Position numbers and translations under genes: made by a program. Shown piece after piece: positions 1-12,581 of a stretch of DNA of 63,105 bases. Within the stretch, counting starts at the first letter, position 1, and every line of letters starts with the position of its first letter. The notes beneath the pieces were generated by a model that was not told the DNA's origin, made no database searches, and saw only the letters and a program-made list of their open reading frames with translations. Source of the stretch: Gymnopilus junonius. Lineage: Eukaryota > Basidiomycota > Agaricomycetes > Agaricales > Galerinaceae. The stretch lies in the NCBI GenBank assembly GCA_015501075.1, contig JADNYJ010000209.1, forward strand, positions 1-63,105, written 5' to 3'.

Positions 1-296
1 TTATTGTGTTGATATTTTATTTTCATCCAACAAAAAGTGTTGCACATGATAAGAACGCATGAGGTTCCAGTATCTCATGCTTGCCCCACTGTAATCACCC
101 GAACGATGAGCAAGAGGACGAGAAAGCATGCATCCATTTCCATGGCATGTTCATGAGTGCACGGAAGTACAAAAAGTGTAGAAGACTATTGGGAATTTAG
201 GTGAAGACCTGGACAATGGGGTCTCGAACGTCGACCCCTGATAAAATAAGTCGTGTGCCATTTAAACGCTTGGACTTGGCACTCAATTGGAGAGAA

Positions 297-790
297 TCAA
301 GTGTGCACCAAAGATTTTACGGAAAGTAAGTATAAATACATAGAGAAAGCGCGACATATGTTAGCATATGCTCTACAAAAGAGCAATCCGCCTTTCGGAC
401 TCTGCACCTGCTCCTGGTGGTACGGCGAATAAAGATATCGCCGGCTGATACACACCTTACGGCTTTCGCCGGTAGGTTTTGATGGCGCATAGCGGCGCAC
501 TTTTCAACCCAGATGACAACAGGTTGATGCTCACCTCCCTCCTCGATTTGACACCAGATGATACCTTCACTATTGCGCCTTACAGAGCTCGAAATATTTT
601 GTGTCCTTGAAACACCTTTCCATTGACCATTACTAGGCTGAGTAAGCTGCATTCTCGTGAAATTTATCTGAAAACTCACCAAAGACTCATTTGTTTTCAA
701 GGTCTTTTGCGAAGCTCCATCCATCCATCTAACGTGGCTGGTGCGTAACTTCCAGCAAAATTCGGAGTAAAAATGATTTAGCCAATACAC
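297..790 (-). CDS. Unrecognised open reading frame
   Basis: An uninterrupted reading frame of about 157 codons lies on the minus strand. I recognise no family. It has no clear signal peptide or long membrane segment, and it is rich in Arg, Cys and Ser in its second half. It may be an exon of a gene, the remains of one, or a chance frame. It lies upstream of decayed membrane-protein sequence that runs the other way. No intron signal ties it to a neighbour with confidence. Confidence 0.2.
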
Positions 791-1015
791 AGGCTCTCTC
801 TAGGGCCGCGTCGAAATGCCATTCTGCCCTCTCTCTCGCCCTGGGGCTCATCCTGCAAAGGCTGGGCTCATTGATTGCCTGGTAAATATTCCCTTTCAAG
901 GCTTCCTTTCTACATGTACATTGTATCGTCGCTTTTCTTGATTATCTATAGGCAAATATATCCGAAAATGCAAGATACAGGCTTTCTCAGTCTTCCTCAG
1001 CCCGCACTTGATTCC

Positions 1016-1750
1016 AACACGTTATGCAGTGGCTGGTCGGAGAGGGTTGGCATGATTGGTTGGAAACTCCTACTGTCATCTTTGGACCAATCGTGATACT
1101 TACCGCCTTTCTGGCAGTCTAACCCATTTGTCTTGTGCCGCCTCGCAGGTTCAGGATGGCTCGCCATTGTGAGCGCGGGCTATTGAGATCTTCCTACAGC
1201 GCCCGGTGCTTATGCAGTTCGATTATGTCGTTTCAGAATGCCTCACCTATTGTCAAAACCTCACCTCATCCGTCTTCGGTGCTGCCTTAGATCTTGTCTC
1301 ATTTGCGTTACATCCGCTTGAGCGAAGTCCTTATGGAAGGTCTCTTCCTAGAGTCATTCCAGATAGTTCTTTCTGCTTCATGCCCTGGTCCACAACGCCT
1401 GGCCTATCTTGAATAACTTCTTGTCTCGTTGGATACCTCAACCCGTTTCCAACTATTTAGGGCTTTATTTGGAATGCTAGTTGGGCTCTACTGTTCTACT
1501 CATGTTGCTTTTCATGTGTCCCCTCGCACATTGATTAGCAATCTGCCAACTAAGTCGCAAATCCCAACAATGTTCTACCAGGCCCTAACCTTACTGCTTA
1601 TTATCTGCGATACAATCCTCTGCATGGGGGCGACGCTCTCTTTGTCAGTGCATTTCGAGACCTATAGGATTGCACATGGAAGTATTCCCGATTCTGACTA
1701 TATTACGCACATTTTCCTCCTTTTTTACCTACTTCGAGTGCATTCCTAAC
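1016..1750 (+). pseudogene. Decayed multi-pass membrane protein, possibly DUF6534-like
   Basis: Several short plus-strand frames in this stretch are strongly hydrophobic. One near 1065-1125 reads ETPTVIFGPIVILTAFLAV, which fits a first membrane helix. The frame at 1429-1749 has two further helices, around FRALFGMLVGLYC and ALTLLLIICDTILCMG. The pieces lie in different frames with stops between them, and I could not join them by credible splice sites throughout. The layout recalls the basidiomycete DUF6534 seven-helix family (known family, weak match). It lies tail to tail with a better preserved seven-helix gene at 1834-3000. It could instead be a live gene with several small introns plus assembly deletions. 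Confidence 0.3.
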
Positions 1751-1833
1751 ATTTTGAGCTCTCAGTTCGGTGTATTTACTTATTACAGACTTATGTATCA
1801 GTGCTTCTTATCAATTCTGCTCTTGGAATAATC

Positions 1834-3000
1834 CTATGTACGACGAAAGCTTTTATTGATTTCTTTATTCTCTAAGCTCCCGAGTTCAATATCAATAGCC
1901 TGTGTCAAGTTTTGTGCTGCGAAGTGCATTGACGGGCCGGTTCCAATTGTATCTCGCTTCCACGCAATTCCCTTTGATAGACGAAATATAATGAGTTGAG
2001 GGGATATGCCCTGTTGAAAAGATACAGTTAACAATGAATGAGTTGGATTGCGTAGTGACTTACCACCATTGAGCCCCAAATATTACCAAATGCAATTGCT
2101 GCTCGACTGTTTTTACCATAAAATACTGCGAAAAGGATACCAGCGACGGCTAGAGGCAACGCCGATTCCACCATAATGGCCGTTACCCCAGCATACCTCC
2201 GATTGTGGGTCACCAAGGTTACATTTTTCAACTGGCGATGGGCATACATCAATCTTGAAGAGATGATGGCCGTCACCACGACGTTAAAGGATACTGAAAT
2301 AGAAATCCAGGGGACTCCAAATTTACCAACCGCACCACTAAGAAGGAAGTGCTTTGGGAGGGCACTTTCAATCACGGAAACAATGCCAAGTGCTGAGGGT
2401 GGATGACACAATTTTGACGTTAAATCCGAGTTTCTCATGGTATAGTAAAAAATGATAGCTCACCAGATGAGGTGACAAACATTAAGGCAGGAAGGAAGAT
2501 GATCCAGGTATTGGAGTCTGTAATAATATAACATCGAAATAGCTGCTCAATTTGTCAACAAAAAATGACAATATGAAGCATGGCGCGTACTAGGAGAGCT
2601 TGAGACATGACGTCCGCTGCTACACTGGTGGCCGTTCCGAACGTATTAACCCACCAAGTAGTATTCTCCTCAAAGTATGCAACTGGGCCACCAGGCGTAG
2701 TTGGTCCGCGCTCGATCCACATATATTCACCATAAAGAGTGTTTGCTGCAAGCTGAACTGCGTTGAGGAATAATAGAGCTAGACTGAATACTATATAAAA
2801 TGTGGTTAAACCATTGGGCCTTCTCTTGAGATAATGAATTGACTGAAAGCATAGGGCGAATTGGATGCCTGAATGAAAGAAGGAAGTGGTCAATGCTTTG
2901 CCTGTAAAGGAATTGACATGGAAATTTTACCGTAAAGAATTCCGCTCAAGGAATTTCCTATGTAAAACGCCCGCTGCACGGTCAACGCGGCAGGCGCCAT
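1834..3000 (-). CDS. Seven-transmembrane protein of a basidiomycete-expanded family
   Basis: At least four exons on the minus strand join into one hydrophobic protein. A short first exon beginning MAPAALTVQRAFYIGNSLSG leads to an exon with IQFALCFQSIHYLKRR and a helix FYIVFSLALLFLNAVQLAA. Next come an exon with the family signature LFRCYIITDSNTWII, an exon with helices around ALGIVSVIESALP and ISVSFNVVVTAIISSRL, and a cytosolic tail ending at 1834. The Y/FRC(Y/W) motif after the third helix and the 'ESALP' helix near the end are typical of the large Agaricomycete family often labelled DUF6533/DUF6534. Its function is unknown; it sits in a membrane. A second, divergent member lies at 10674-11696. 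The start at 3000 is the first Met before the first helix and is less sure than the rest. Confidence 0.7.
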
Positions 3001-3767
3001 TGGCACCGGCGAACTTGCTGGCAATGTCGTCCTGGAGAAGTGGGGAGGGTGGGATTAAAACGAAAGCCAAGGACGTGGTATTTATGGACGAAAGAAGTTT
3101 CAGCTCTCCGTATCCCATCCGGTCTGCGGAAAGACTGTTATTCCAATAATACTCTTCAACTGCACATCAAATTGTTTCTCGGCGGGCATCTTCACATCTG
3201 CTACTCACCGATCTAGTGAGAATAGGCTCCAAAAAATCGCATCTACAAATGATCATTTGCTGGACACAATCGATGACTGAGCCAGGTCAGGAAATATTTT
3301 CCGATTATCAGAGTTACGCTGCCTCGGATGCCTTCGGGGTAGGCTGTGATTGAAGCATGCGAGCGGCGAAAGCTACGCGCGACGTAAATGATGTGGATTA
3401 TTTTTGATTTGATGAAATTGTAATTATAGCTAGAACTCAATGTGATACTATAGCTACTATAGGATACTATCACCCTTCTATGACGATCAGGTTTCTATCT
3501 GAAAGATCGAAGATGTGTATCTGATGGGCCGCCTAATAAAGAGCATTGAAGCAGAAGATGCGTGTTGGACGCCTTCTGGCACGATTTGCAATCTGCTTGG
3601 CTAATGGGATGTCATTATTGGACTCTGACCTGCTTAATGAAGACGACGTTGGGGAAGGGAAGCAAAAAAAAAACCGAGTGTCGATCAGCCATGGTGTCGC
3701 AGATGAAAATAACAAATCACGCAGTAATGCTTCGAAAGATTCGAATTCAATGTGTACTATAATGGAC
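3001..3767. other. Intergenic stretch, no gene supported
   Basis: Only short overlapping frames on both strands occur here, and none matches a family I know. The stretch separates the divergent 5' end of the seven-helix gene from the 3' end of the MYND-finger gene. A short AT-rich run with alternating ctata/gatac words lies near 3420-3480. I see nothing else of note. Confidence 0.5.
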
Positions 3768-4678
3768 TCAATCAGCGCCAGGCATCCCCCTTGGCATTCT
3801 CATCATTAAACCATCCTCCACAGTAACAACCACCGTCCTTGTCCATTTTTCCGTAGCAGAATTTCACCTTCTCCCGTTCTCCATGAAATGGCGCAAAGGA
3901 GTCCACCACGGTCCAGGACATACGTTGCACTGGCCACTACTTTGTCAATTGAGAAGGTTTGATAACGGGGATAGATATATATCGGTCTGTGAGAAGACAC
4001 CAAGAACCAGGATCATCGCGGGACCGTAGTAATTTTCCCCAATTCTGCCTTGCCGAATTCAATCGTTTGTTTCATGCTCGCAGAGTCGAGCCTTCTTACG
4101 AGCTCCCCAAAGGCAAATCCGTCCTCTCTACGATTGTAGCGGAAATGGAGTCAATGGTAAAGCGATGTTCAAGAGGGAGGGTGATATTTCTTTTGTGTGT
4201 GATGTGGATACCAAGAGCAGAATGCCGCTCCTGATGAAAGAAGTATGGCAGATTGAGAGCAGCGACCATGCAGTTTTTCATGGGGGTCGAGTAGAATTAT
4301 TCTATCCACTGCATGAAGTCAGTGTATCCATGGGCAATACCCGCTTTATCTTGAATTTCCTTGTCGTGAGTGATAGTATCATTGCAGGCCGATTTATGCT
4401 ACGGCCAGTGGCTTCGCTGACACTCTTTTGACTGCTTCGAAAAGACCTATCAGTATCCAAAGCGTTGGAATACAAATGGAACGGGTACTAACACAATAAA
4501 GTACAGTGTTGCATCTAGCACATCGTCGTAGTTTCTCAAACTCACAGCGCCGGAATTTGTGGCAGTATGCGCAGTCCTGATGGGTATGAATAGCAAGGGC
4601 ATCGTGAAAGGGATTAGGTCCCAGATCAGGTGCGACTGGCATTGACATGATTTCAGGAATTAGAGAATAGGTGCACAA
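3768..4678 (-). CDS. MYND-type zinc-finger protein
   Basis: The first exon (from the Met at 4678) carries a MYND-like finger: CAYC, then a second Cys pair in CARCNTVLYC, the usual C-x2-C...C-x2-C-x4-YC opening of this protein-binding zinc fold. A later exon reads NCMVAALNLPYFF followed by a beta-rich part (IHITHKRNITLP, RFTIDSISA). This resembles the body of the Agaricomycete MYND family that has a conserved '(F)AALNAL' block. The C-terminus ends VVTVEDGLM...PGAD with a stop at 3768. MYND fingers bind short proline-rich peptides; the partner here is unknown. Frames shift between the last segments, so either an intron or a lost base remains unresolved. A further upstream exon is possible. Confidence 0.55.
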
Positions 4679-5581
4679 TCCGTGAAATCGATGGCCGACG
4701 ATATGGTCGTGTCCAAGACTTCCCAGCTCATGCTTCGACTTGGCTTCGACTAATGAGCTTTTACATAATAATATAAACCACGATTCGTCAGGCTAGATTA
4801 GATTAATTGTCACGACGTGTATGGTAGACGCTTCTCATGAAAGACGTTATCCCATGACCGTAGAACGAATATCAACTTAACGATCTACATTATGAGTAGA
4901 GTATAAAGACGACTTCCGAGTCTGAACTGGAGGGTGCAGGGTTTATTACTGCCCTGCATCCCCTTTGTTTCCATTTTCTTCATGAACTCAACCCCCACAA
5001 CAACGTCCTGCTTCAAAATTTCGACCTCTTCTTCCCATTCTCTATAAATAAGTAAGTCGAACGCGTCAGAAATTTTTGGCGAAGTTGATAGGCGTGTACA
5101 CTGTAACGCTCTCCGTGACGCATTGTGACTAAAGCAGACGAAATGTAGGTTGAAAATAATTTGTCATTCCTTCCCGAATCCAGATGCCCTATGTTGTCCT
5201 CAAGTTTTGGCTTTATTTCCTTTGATGATCAAGCTCTCCAACACAGACTCTGCGGACCTCATGATGCTTCATTCTCGCAATGAACTACTCAGGATTGGCT
5301 GCGTACGAAGCGGCGACCAAATTCTGGCTGCATGATCTTTTCTTCAGGACACAATTAATTGGACAGGGATCTTTTCGTGAGTTTTTCTTCGTCCTTATAG
5401 TCGTTATACCATGCCAAATTATAATCTCTTTCATCTTCTTATCATCTGCCAGAAAATGTCTCAACCAGCCTTCCTTTGCCAAATTTAGGTCTTCAGAGTC
5501 GGATCGTCAGGTGGTAGTGTGACCCCTCTCAAACACTCCAAAGCTTCCCATGGATTCCGGTTCTACTGTTCGATCCTATCC
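4679..5581. other. Region upstream of DAK1, no gene supported
   Basis: Short frames at 5150-5335 and 5280-5522 could belong to a decayed gene, but no family is recognised. The last part must hold the promoter and leader of the dihydroxyacetone kinase gene that begins at 5582. I see no clear TATA box. Confidence 0.4.
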
Positions 5582-7675
5582 ATGTCGACGAAACACTTGT
5601 ACGAGTCTGCGGATGGCCTGGTTCTCAAATCTCTACGAGGAGCAGTAGCTTTGAACCCTTCACTTTGTCTGTAAGTTCATACGTCATGAATGAAACAAAG
5701 GCCAAGAACTGACATTCACTTCGAACTTTCAGGCATGAGCCATCTAGGACCGTCTTTACGCCCTTCCACTCCTCCACTAAACGGGTTGCCGTCATTTCAG
5801 GCGGCGGGTCTGGGCATGAACCCGCCCATGCGGGGTACACGGGCGAAGGAATGCTCACCGCTTCCGTCGCGGGTGACATATTTGCCAGCCCAAGCGCAAA
5901 GCAGATTCTGAGCGCCATCAAACTGGCTGCTTGCTCTGGGTCCGAATCCGACTCTCGTGCCATTTTGACTATCATCAACAACTACACCGGAGACAGACTG
6001 AATTTCGGTCTTGCGATGGAAAAAGCTCGTTTGGCCTATCCAGCCCTTAAAATCGACAGCGTGGTCGTGGCTGACGATGTATCCCTCCTCAAACAAAACG
6101 CGTCTAACAAATTCGTTGGCCCACGCGGGTTAGGTGCCAATATCCTCGTGTGCAAGATTCTAGGCGCGTTAGCGGAAGGTGGGGCAGCTCTGGACGTCGT
6201 CAAGGCATACGGAGACGCGGTGGTGGCGAACTTGTTCAGTCTGGGTGTTGGACTGGACCACTGCCACGTTCCTGGGCGAACCAAGGAAGGTCGGACTACG
6301 CTAGGAGATGAAGAGTGTGAGGTTGGACTTGGGCTGCACAATGAGCCGGGGGTGAAGAAACGGACTATAGACGAGCCTGCGGAGCTCATTGACCATATGA
6401 TTCGGATGCTCCTCGACTCTCAACTTTTGAGGAACGGTGCGTCAACATTACGAGATGGAAACTCGGGCGATGGGTCGGTGCTTTTCGTCAACAATCTTGG
6501 TGGGATGTCACAGTTGGAAATGGGAGCCGTAGTCTATGACACGGTTGAACGCCTTGGTGAGAATTCTTATCTTCTTTCTACATGTTAGCCAATACTAATC
6601 ACTTTTTTTTTGGTAGCTAAGATGGAATTCATCCACGAAGAGTGTACTGCTCATCCTACATGACATCCCTCAACGCTCCGGGCTTCTCGATTTCCCTGCT
6701 GGATGTCACAGGCATACACAAGTCTATATCAGCCAGCACCACTACCCCGAATTGGCCAAAATCGACTTGTACGACCTCCTGGACGCTCCAACTGACGCCA
6801 CGTCATGGTGGGGCTCGTCAATGGAATACGGTCGTCAATGAAGACCAAGGCGATAAGGACATAAAGAATATCTTTGGTCGAAGCCAGCTCAGAGGTCGTC
6901 TGGCATGGCATTGGCGGCCAGCCCTGCTGGTCAGCTGTCTTCCGCTGTGATTGAGACCGCTCTTCGCGGTGCTTGTCGGAGCGTGCTCAGGGTCCAATCT
7001 GAATTGACGGAATTTGATACCATCGTTGGAGATGGGGATTGTGGAGATACTTTCGCAGCTGGCGCAAATGGTACGTTCGTGTTGTTATCAATACTTTTAA
7101 TGCCTTCTTAATTCGTGTACGGCCTACAGGGGTGCTTCAGGGCTCGACCAAGGAACTCTCATCGTTAAGGGTGTAACCGTGTCCAGTATTGTCAGTCAAC
7201 TTGCCACATACTCGAAGATACCATGGGCGGCACTATAGGAGCGTGTAAGTTGCTAAACATGTTAAAACCTGTGAATGTGACAAAGCCTGATTGTATCCTG
7301 CTTCTAGTATTCGCCATCTTCCTCAATGCACTTTCCGCATCTCTACCTTCCTCATCAGCTTCTGAACCCATCGCCTGGGGCACTGCCCTCAACTCCGCAA
7401 GAAGCACCCTCTCGATTTACACCCCAGCCCAACCAGGCGACCGCACTCTCATGGACGCTCTCGCTCCGTTCTGTGATGCCATGGTAGCGGGGGAAACGCT
7501 CAAAGAGGCTGTAAGGAAAGCACAAGGAGGGGCGGAGAAGACGAAGGGGATGAAGGCAAGTCTTGGACGGGCGGCGTATATGAGTGGGAAAGAGGGTCTG
7601 CCGCCTGATCCGGGAGCATGGGGTGTCAATGCGATTCTACAAGGTATTCTGGAGGGGTTTTTGGTAAAGGAATGA
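5582..7675 (+). CDS. DAK1: Dihydroxyacetone kinase (DhaK + DhaL fusion)
   Basis: ATP-dependent kinase that turns dihydroxyacetone into dihydroxyacetone phosphate in the cytosol, used in glycerol and methanol use and in detoxifying DHA. Exon 1 (5582-5670) starts MSTKHLYESADGLVLKSLRG; exon 2 begins at 5733. The DhaK domain has the substrate motif GGGSGHEPAHAGYTG and, at 6337-6339, the His of GLHNEPG that binds DHA covalently. A middle segment reads MTSLNAPGFSISLLDVT. The C-terminal DhaL domain has the nucleotide/Mg motif VGDGDCGDTF and EDTMGGTIGA, and it ends GILEGFLVKE. Introns lie near 6557-6616, 7071-7129 and 7239-7308. The order and length fit fungal enzymes of about 590 residues. The frame breaks near 6625, 6719, 7141 and 7207, each repaired by one added base. 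One further uncertain break lies near 6840-6880. Assembly error seems likelier than a dead gene. Confidence 0.9.
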
Positions 7676-7963
7676 TCAGAGTTTATCGGAGTATATAAGT
7701 ATGAAGTTGTAGCATTTATTTCATTTGTAACCTGTTGGCAACCTGGTGACGTCCGGATCCCTCGTTTCATGCAAGTTTAATCACCGTTGGTTCAACAGCT
7801 TGCATGGTTTTCTACAGTATCAGGAGCATAATAGGCTTTGCGAAGACTATAAAATTTGAGCAATGTCCGCCCTTTACTGTCATCCAATACTTATTAAGAG
7901 CATGCATGAGTAGACTACTAGATTACGCGTAAGATATTATATTCGACTGACAATACAACCTCA

Positions 7964-9752
7964 CTATCCTGATTCAAGTCCAAAAAGCAATTCCTTATCC
8001 GTGATCATCTCGCCGAAACAAGGATGAAAATTTGTCATATACAACAGGATGGATTTCATTCGATGATTCACTGCTTGATAAAAACTGATTGTTTCCGCCT
8101 CCTATATTCAAGTAATTATCCATCAGCGAAAATAAACAAGACGAGAGAATATATGACTTACAGTATCAGGTAGTGAACGTGAATCGGTTGTAATGGGACC
8201 CCGCTTTCCTCGCATGAGCTTCTTTGACCGTCTCCAAAACAATTTTATGACTCTAACACAAAAAATCCAAATCACTATCACAAAGGACAACATCGTCATG
8301 GAAAATCGCATCCGGAAGTGGAGAGGGATTTCGATGAAGACCATTTCTTTGCGTGGAAATCCCTGACGCTTGGCCAAAGCAACTACGCAGCTTGAGAAAG
8401 TATAGTGGATGATGTAGGCGCCGAGAAGCCCGTAAGGCGGTGGTAAATCGGGATCTGCAGAATAATCTATAAGTACGAATGATCTTCATAAAGGAAGGAG
8501 GATTACACTTTTCGATAATCGCACCAAAGGAAGTCACCGCAACGTGATATATGAAACCGGTTTGCAGAAGCAGTCCTGGGAATTTAATTGCAAAGCTGAG
8601 CAGGCTGAAACAGACATTGCTTATGGCGATAAGGGTCAGTGCATTGTCCTTTGTCCGTGGAAAAAATACTGGAATCGCAAATGGCGTCATCAAAACAATG
8701 AATGCATAGAGGAAGAGGAGGTTAATATATCCTTGGGACATTCCATTTCTCCGAACATCATCTTGTTGGCGGGAATGGTGAACTTGAAACCCTGCAAAGG
8801 TTTTGAGGGATACCGTTGATGCTTTCTCATCTACCTCGGCAAGGTTCAGAACAGGGAGCGACAGGCCTAGATTGCGACGCATGTGCAGAAAATCTAGCAA
8901 TTCTTTGGATGAGCTCTTCATATGGATGGCTTCCAGAGCAGGAAACATGATATCCATCGTCGTTTCCTGCATATGGCATAGTTCACGAAATACCATTTCT
9001 GAGCCTTCCTCAATATGTAAATCCGTCATGGATGACAGTGAAAGAAGGAGTTGACCATAACTGGACGCTTTAGCTGGGCCAATTTGAACGGAGCGCAGAT
9101 TGTGGGACCACGCAGAAGAGTACTTGACTGGGATATACGGGGCATGAAACTCACGAAGAAGAGGAGCGTAGTCACCGAATATACGCTTCGTATTGAAGTG
9201 AGAAAATGAAGCTATGCTGGTCGAATGAAATTCGAATACTCGGAGACGAGGAGCGGGCCGGGAACACATAATCTGCCAAGGCCAGGGTTCAAACATGTCC
9301 GCAATGTGCGAGCCGATGCTGACGCTCAGCCTTTCGATCCTACTCCAGTTGTTCTGTACGAGAGATAGGAAAAACCGTTGGGAGGGCGAAACTCCTCTCC
9401 TGGAACACAAGGAGACCTTGCAGTGGGAACAGAGAATATGGTATTCCGGCCACTGGAGCGATTTGGCGCCTTTGACAAAGAGCGGTGAATGACCACTCCG
9501 TCGTAAGACTTCATGTCTCCATTCTTCTCCGCCACGGTCAAGGGAGTCCATATCTATCAGTCGTCCCCACAGCACCGTGGAATCGAGAATCGTGCTGCGC
9601 CAGGTTCTGCAGACTTGTGAAGATAAACGAGTGGTTGTGAGGGCACGACGATCGGTAAATATGTTGGTGTTCATTTCAAAAATAAGGAGAAGAACGTCGG
9701 CATCCAGATTGACTTGTCTTCTGGACATGTGATGACTGGATGCGTTTCCCAT
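7964..9752 (-). CDS. F-box protein with a C-terminal multi-pass membrane domain
   Basis: The long first exon (about 8509-9752) starts MGNASSHHMSRRQVNLDADVL. An F-box-like block follows, in which LSSQVCRTWRSTILDSTVLWGRL spans the typical region (residues about 20-70). F-boxes link substrates to SKP1/CUL1 ubiquitin ligases. A leucine-rich-like middle follows. From about residue 340 the same frame continues into three hydrophobic helices (INLLFLYAFIVLMTPF, LIAISNVCFSLLSF, LLLQTGFIYHVAVTSFG). After an intron, exon 2 (8466-8162) reads PPYGLLGAYIIHYTF and a fifth helix MLSFVIVIWIFCVRVI, with a basic stretch after it. Exon 3 (8101-7964) adds a soluble tail ending LFGLESG. The phase of the first junction is off by one base. 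Alternatives are two adjacent genes run together, or a chimera formed by rearrangement. Confidence 0.6.
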
Positions 9753-10673
9753 CGAGTGGAAGGAACTGGCATATATGTGGAATATTAACGTTCGTCGAGT
9801 GTCAACATCAATATCGCCTTAGTTAAAATAGTCTTACCTCAGACAGTACCTCCTATTTACTCCACACTCATTAGAACACACCTGCGCAGTATAAATCAGG
9901 GGTGTTATGATGCACGTTCGAGCATCTCTACGAAGGGACAAATAGTTGTAGCTCCACTCGAAGACGCAATCCAGATGAAAGGCATTTTTGGTAGATGCCT
10001 TCAGAAGAATAGGAGTCAAAGCTGTGTCCAAATTCGAACCTTTTTGGATCGTAATTGGTAATTGGTAATAAAATTGGGTTGATTACGCTACATAATAACT
10101 CAGGTAGCTATATAATTACCTCGCCATCTCGCAATGAGTGAGTAAGTTAGTAAGTCGGATACATAGTATTGCAAGGGGGACGTTAGCTGGACTATCAGAC
10201 TCAAAAATCTTTGATGCCGCCATAGCGTACCTGGATCCGTTGTACCCAGGCTATTTATTAGAGTCCATGGACGAAGGGTACCTGAGGTCCTGCCTGCAAG
10301 AATTTTCCTTGACGCACTATCGCGGGACTGACTTGTTGCTGAATTTCACGTCACGCTCTATGTCCTATTCGCCACACCATATTGATAAATCATAAGCGGA
10401 AAATAACCATTCTGAGGTAGTAATCCAATTCTCACTATATGCAATGACATTGTTTGATTGATGGCTCATAACCCGAGGTGAATTACAGTCTAGAAATGTA
10501 TTTAGTATATTTCATTACAGCCATAATTATACACTCTACTCTCAACCACTCATCATTAACTACAGCTCTGGACCCCTACCACTACTACATCTGATGATGT
10601 GCTGGGAATTATTGATGCAAACTGAAGGGGAGTGCCTATGGAGCTGGAACGCATAGTAGTGATTTCTCTAGTT
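9753..10673. other. Intergenic, with a decayed coding fragment at 10138-10395
   Basis: Most of the stretch holds no supported gene. The plus-strand frame at 10138-10395 contains the peptide ESMDEGYLRSCLQEFSL followed by YRGTD. A clearly related peptide (ESMNDIYLRSCLEEFSL...YRVTD) is encoded on the minus strand at 25471-25600. Stops lie just upstream of this copy, so it looks like a remnant of a larger duplicated coding unit of unknown nature. Confidence 0.4.
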
Positions 10674-11696
10674 TTAGCTAGACGTGTGGTACGGATAAAT
10701 ATCAGATTGAAAGAAATGCCAACAATCTGAATTACCTAGACGATTTATAAATAAACTATAAGGAGTAGGTAAGGTATTTCCACTCACAAAGGCTGTCATT
10801 ACATAGACCCCATTTGTCTGAACAACATCAGTAACGAAGGTTACAAATGCGATCGTAGTATAAAGCAGGCCAGATTCGATGATTATTTTCATGACTTTTT
10901 CAATGGGCTACGAAATCGGGGGCGGAGACCGTCAAACATTTTGTCTTGTAGCCTCTCTTTTTTCCATATTTGCCAAACAAGTAGAGCTGAGACGTGGCAT
11001 CAATAATTGTCCTGCCAAATTAAATATAGAACTTACTTGTTGTGACTGTATTGAGTACAACTGTCAAGGCCCAGAAAGTTATTCTACCTCGATTTGCAGA
11101 AAAAACCTGTGCTGGACTGGGGGCCAGTTGTCTGAACAGTCGTAATTGAGATGAACAGAGCAGAAGCCAGACAACCCAACCACAAAAGAATTGAAAATGC
11201 CACCACAGTCCAAGAACCATGATACATAACCCAGCATCGGTAGATCTAAGAAATAATCATTTGTTTAGCTCAGGATTCAATAGAATTGGAAAATACCAGC
11301 ATCGCGTCTCCTATCATTGTTGGAAACCAACAATTAATGACTGGAGGATTCCAAATTCAATAAACTGGTTTGAATTATCAATGTTCGAAGTAGCAGCACC
11401 TTTGATATATTAATCCACAAAGACACATGCTCAAACTGAAATGATGGCCCTCCAGGACCAGCATACAGGACAAAGGCTTGGATAATTTCGTAAAGTTGAA
11501 TCGAGATGTTAAGTGTTGCATTAGCAATAAGAACCACAGAGAGTATTAATATTCGCCAGTTCATCCTTCCTTCTTGCTCTCGTTTTGAAAGCAGGGATTG
11601 AATGCAGAATCCGGTGCTGGCCATATGCAAGCCAAAGAGGATGGATCTGACAAAGAATTCAACAAGTTGTGCTTTGGTGATAGGAAAATTGGCCAT
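10674..11696 (-). CDS. Seven-transmembrane protein, second member of the family
   Basis: The first exon starts MANFPITKAQLVEFFVRSIL and carries helices around ILILSVVLIANATLNIS and ISKVLLLRTLIIQTSLL. The next exon reads YRCWVMYHGSWTVVAFSILL, the family's YRCW signature, then a helix LGCLASALFISITTV. A following segment reads ITFWALTVVLNTVTT, and the last exon reads IIIESGLLYTTIAFVTFV, matching the conserved 'ESaLlYt' helix. It is a divergent relative of the gene at 1834-3000, with no known function. The frame is lost in a run of six T on the coding strand (near 11095-11101); one more T gives FFSANRGRITFW. The protein end at 10674 is less certain. Confidence 0.65.
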
Positions 11697-12581
11697 CTAA
11701 GATATTCCGAAGTGAGAATAACAAGTGCTAAATGACTAAATCCCGCCCGTCAAATTATATGGAAGTGAGGAATAGCCTTCAATCGGACCTGGGTAATGCA
11801 ACAGTACCTCCAGCTCTGCTTTCATCTGATTACTATCATGATTTGGACATTTGAATGCAAGTTGACAACAAGCTAAATTTTTTAGTATGACATCTGTAGC
11901 CAGAGGAAATGATTTCATGTATTTTAATGACAAGGAGTGGTATGAGCTACTATCATCGTATCATCTAGTCGATTCAGATCCCCGTTGATGAACGTCACAG
12001 CGCTGCAAGGCTGCGAATCACTAAAATAACCCAAGGGCCACATTTACTCCATACGGCGCTTAGTTCTTATTTCTTCCTTACACATTCATCTTTGTATCAC
12101 TATTCTTTTGTTTTCATCTTCTCACATCTGTTTCATGTCGAACTGAAGACAGGCAATTGTGTCAACTCTTTTTATCACGCTGTGTACACGTGTTCTAGTC
12201 TTTAAAGACTTGTTTTGATCTACCTCAGTTAGCATAATCAGGACACGCGGTATCATCAACCTGGTGGATCAGATTCGACCAACAAGGGGCTCTAGTATAA
12301 TTAATGTAGAGAATCTGGACCCCCCACATGGAATCATCCCAAATATTTAAATTGTCGTGTTCACCACCTCAAGCTCTACGTCAATTCAATTGACCCGGCT
12401 GACCCTTGCAGCTTTGTTGAACACCCGTAACTCGGAATTCAATCCAAATCCAAACGATATTCTAAACAGATAGCTATACAAAAAAAAAGACAACTCGTAA
12501 TATACACGCTAACCACGATCCACCTCTTTTTACCTCCAACGCCCCAAACACCCCAGACACTAATCGCCCGAAAGAAAGAAC
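11697..12581. other. Intergenic stretch, no gene supported
   Basis: Only chance-length frames occur. The stretch lies between the 5' end of a seven-helix gene and the 3' end of URC1. The last part presumably holds the URC1 3' untranslated region. I see no repeat or mobile element. Confidence 0.5.

Noticed and set aside
4394..4678. Reading the MYND finger as a RING finger
   Set aside because: The spacing C-x2-C then C-x2-C-x4-YC and the AALN block downstream fit MYND; the RING His and second Cys set are missing.
5582..7675. Calling the dihydroxyacetone kinase a pseudogene
   Set aside because: All catalytic motifs are kept and most breaks are single-base losses at homopolymers, the same flaw as in unrelated genes here. 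True decay would also show substitutions at key residues.
10000..10080. tRNA-like box B (attcgaacc) near 10035
   Set aside because: No matching box A or foldable cloverleaf could be found around it.
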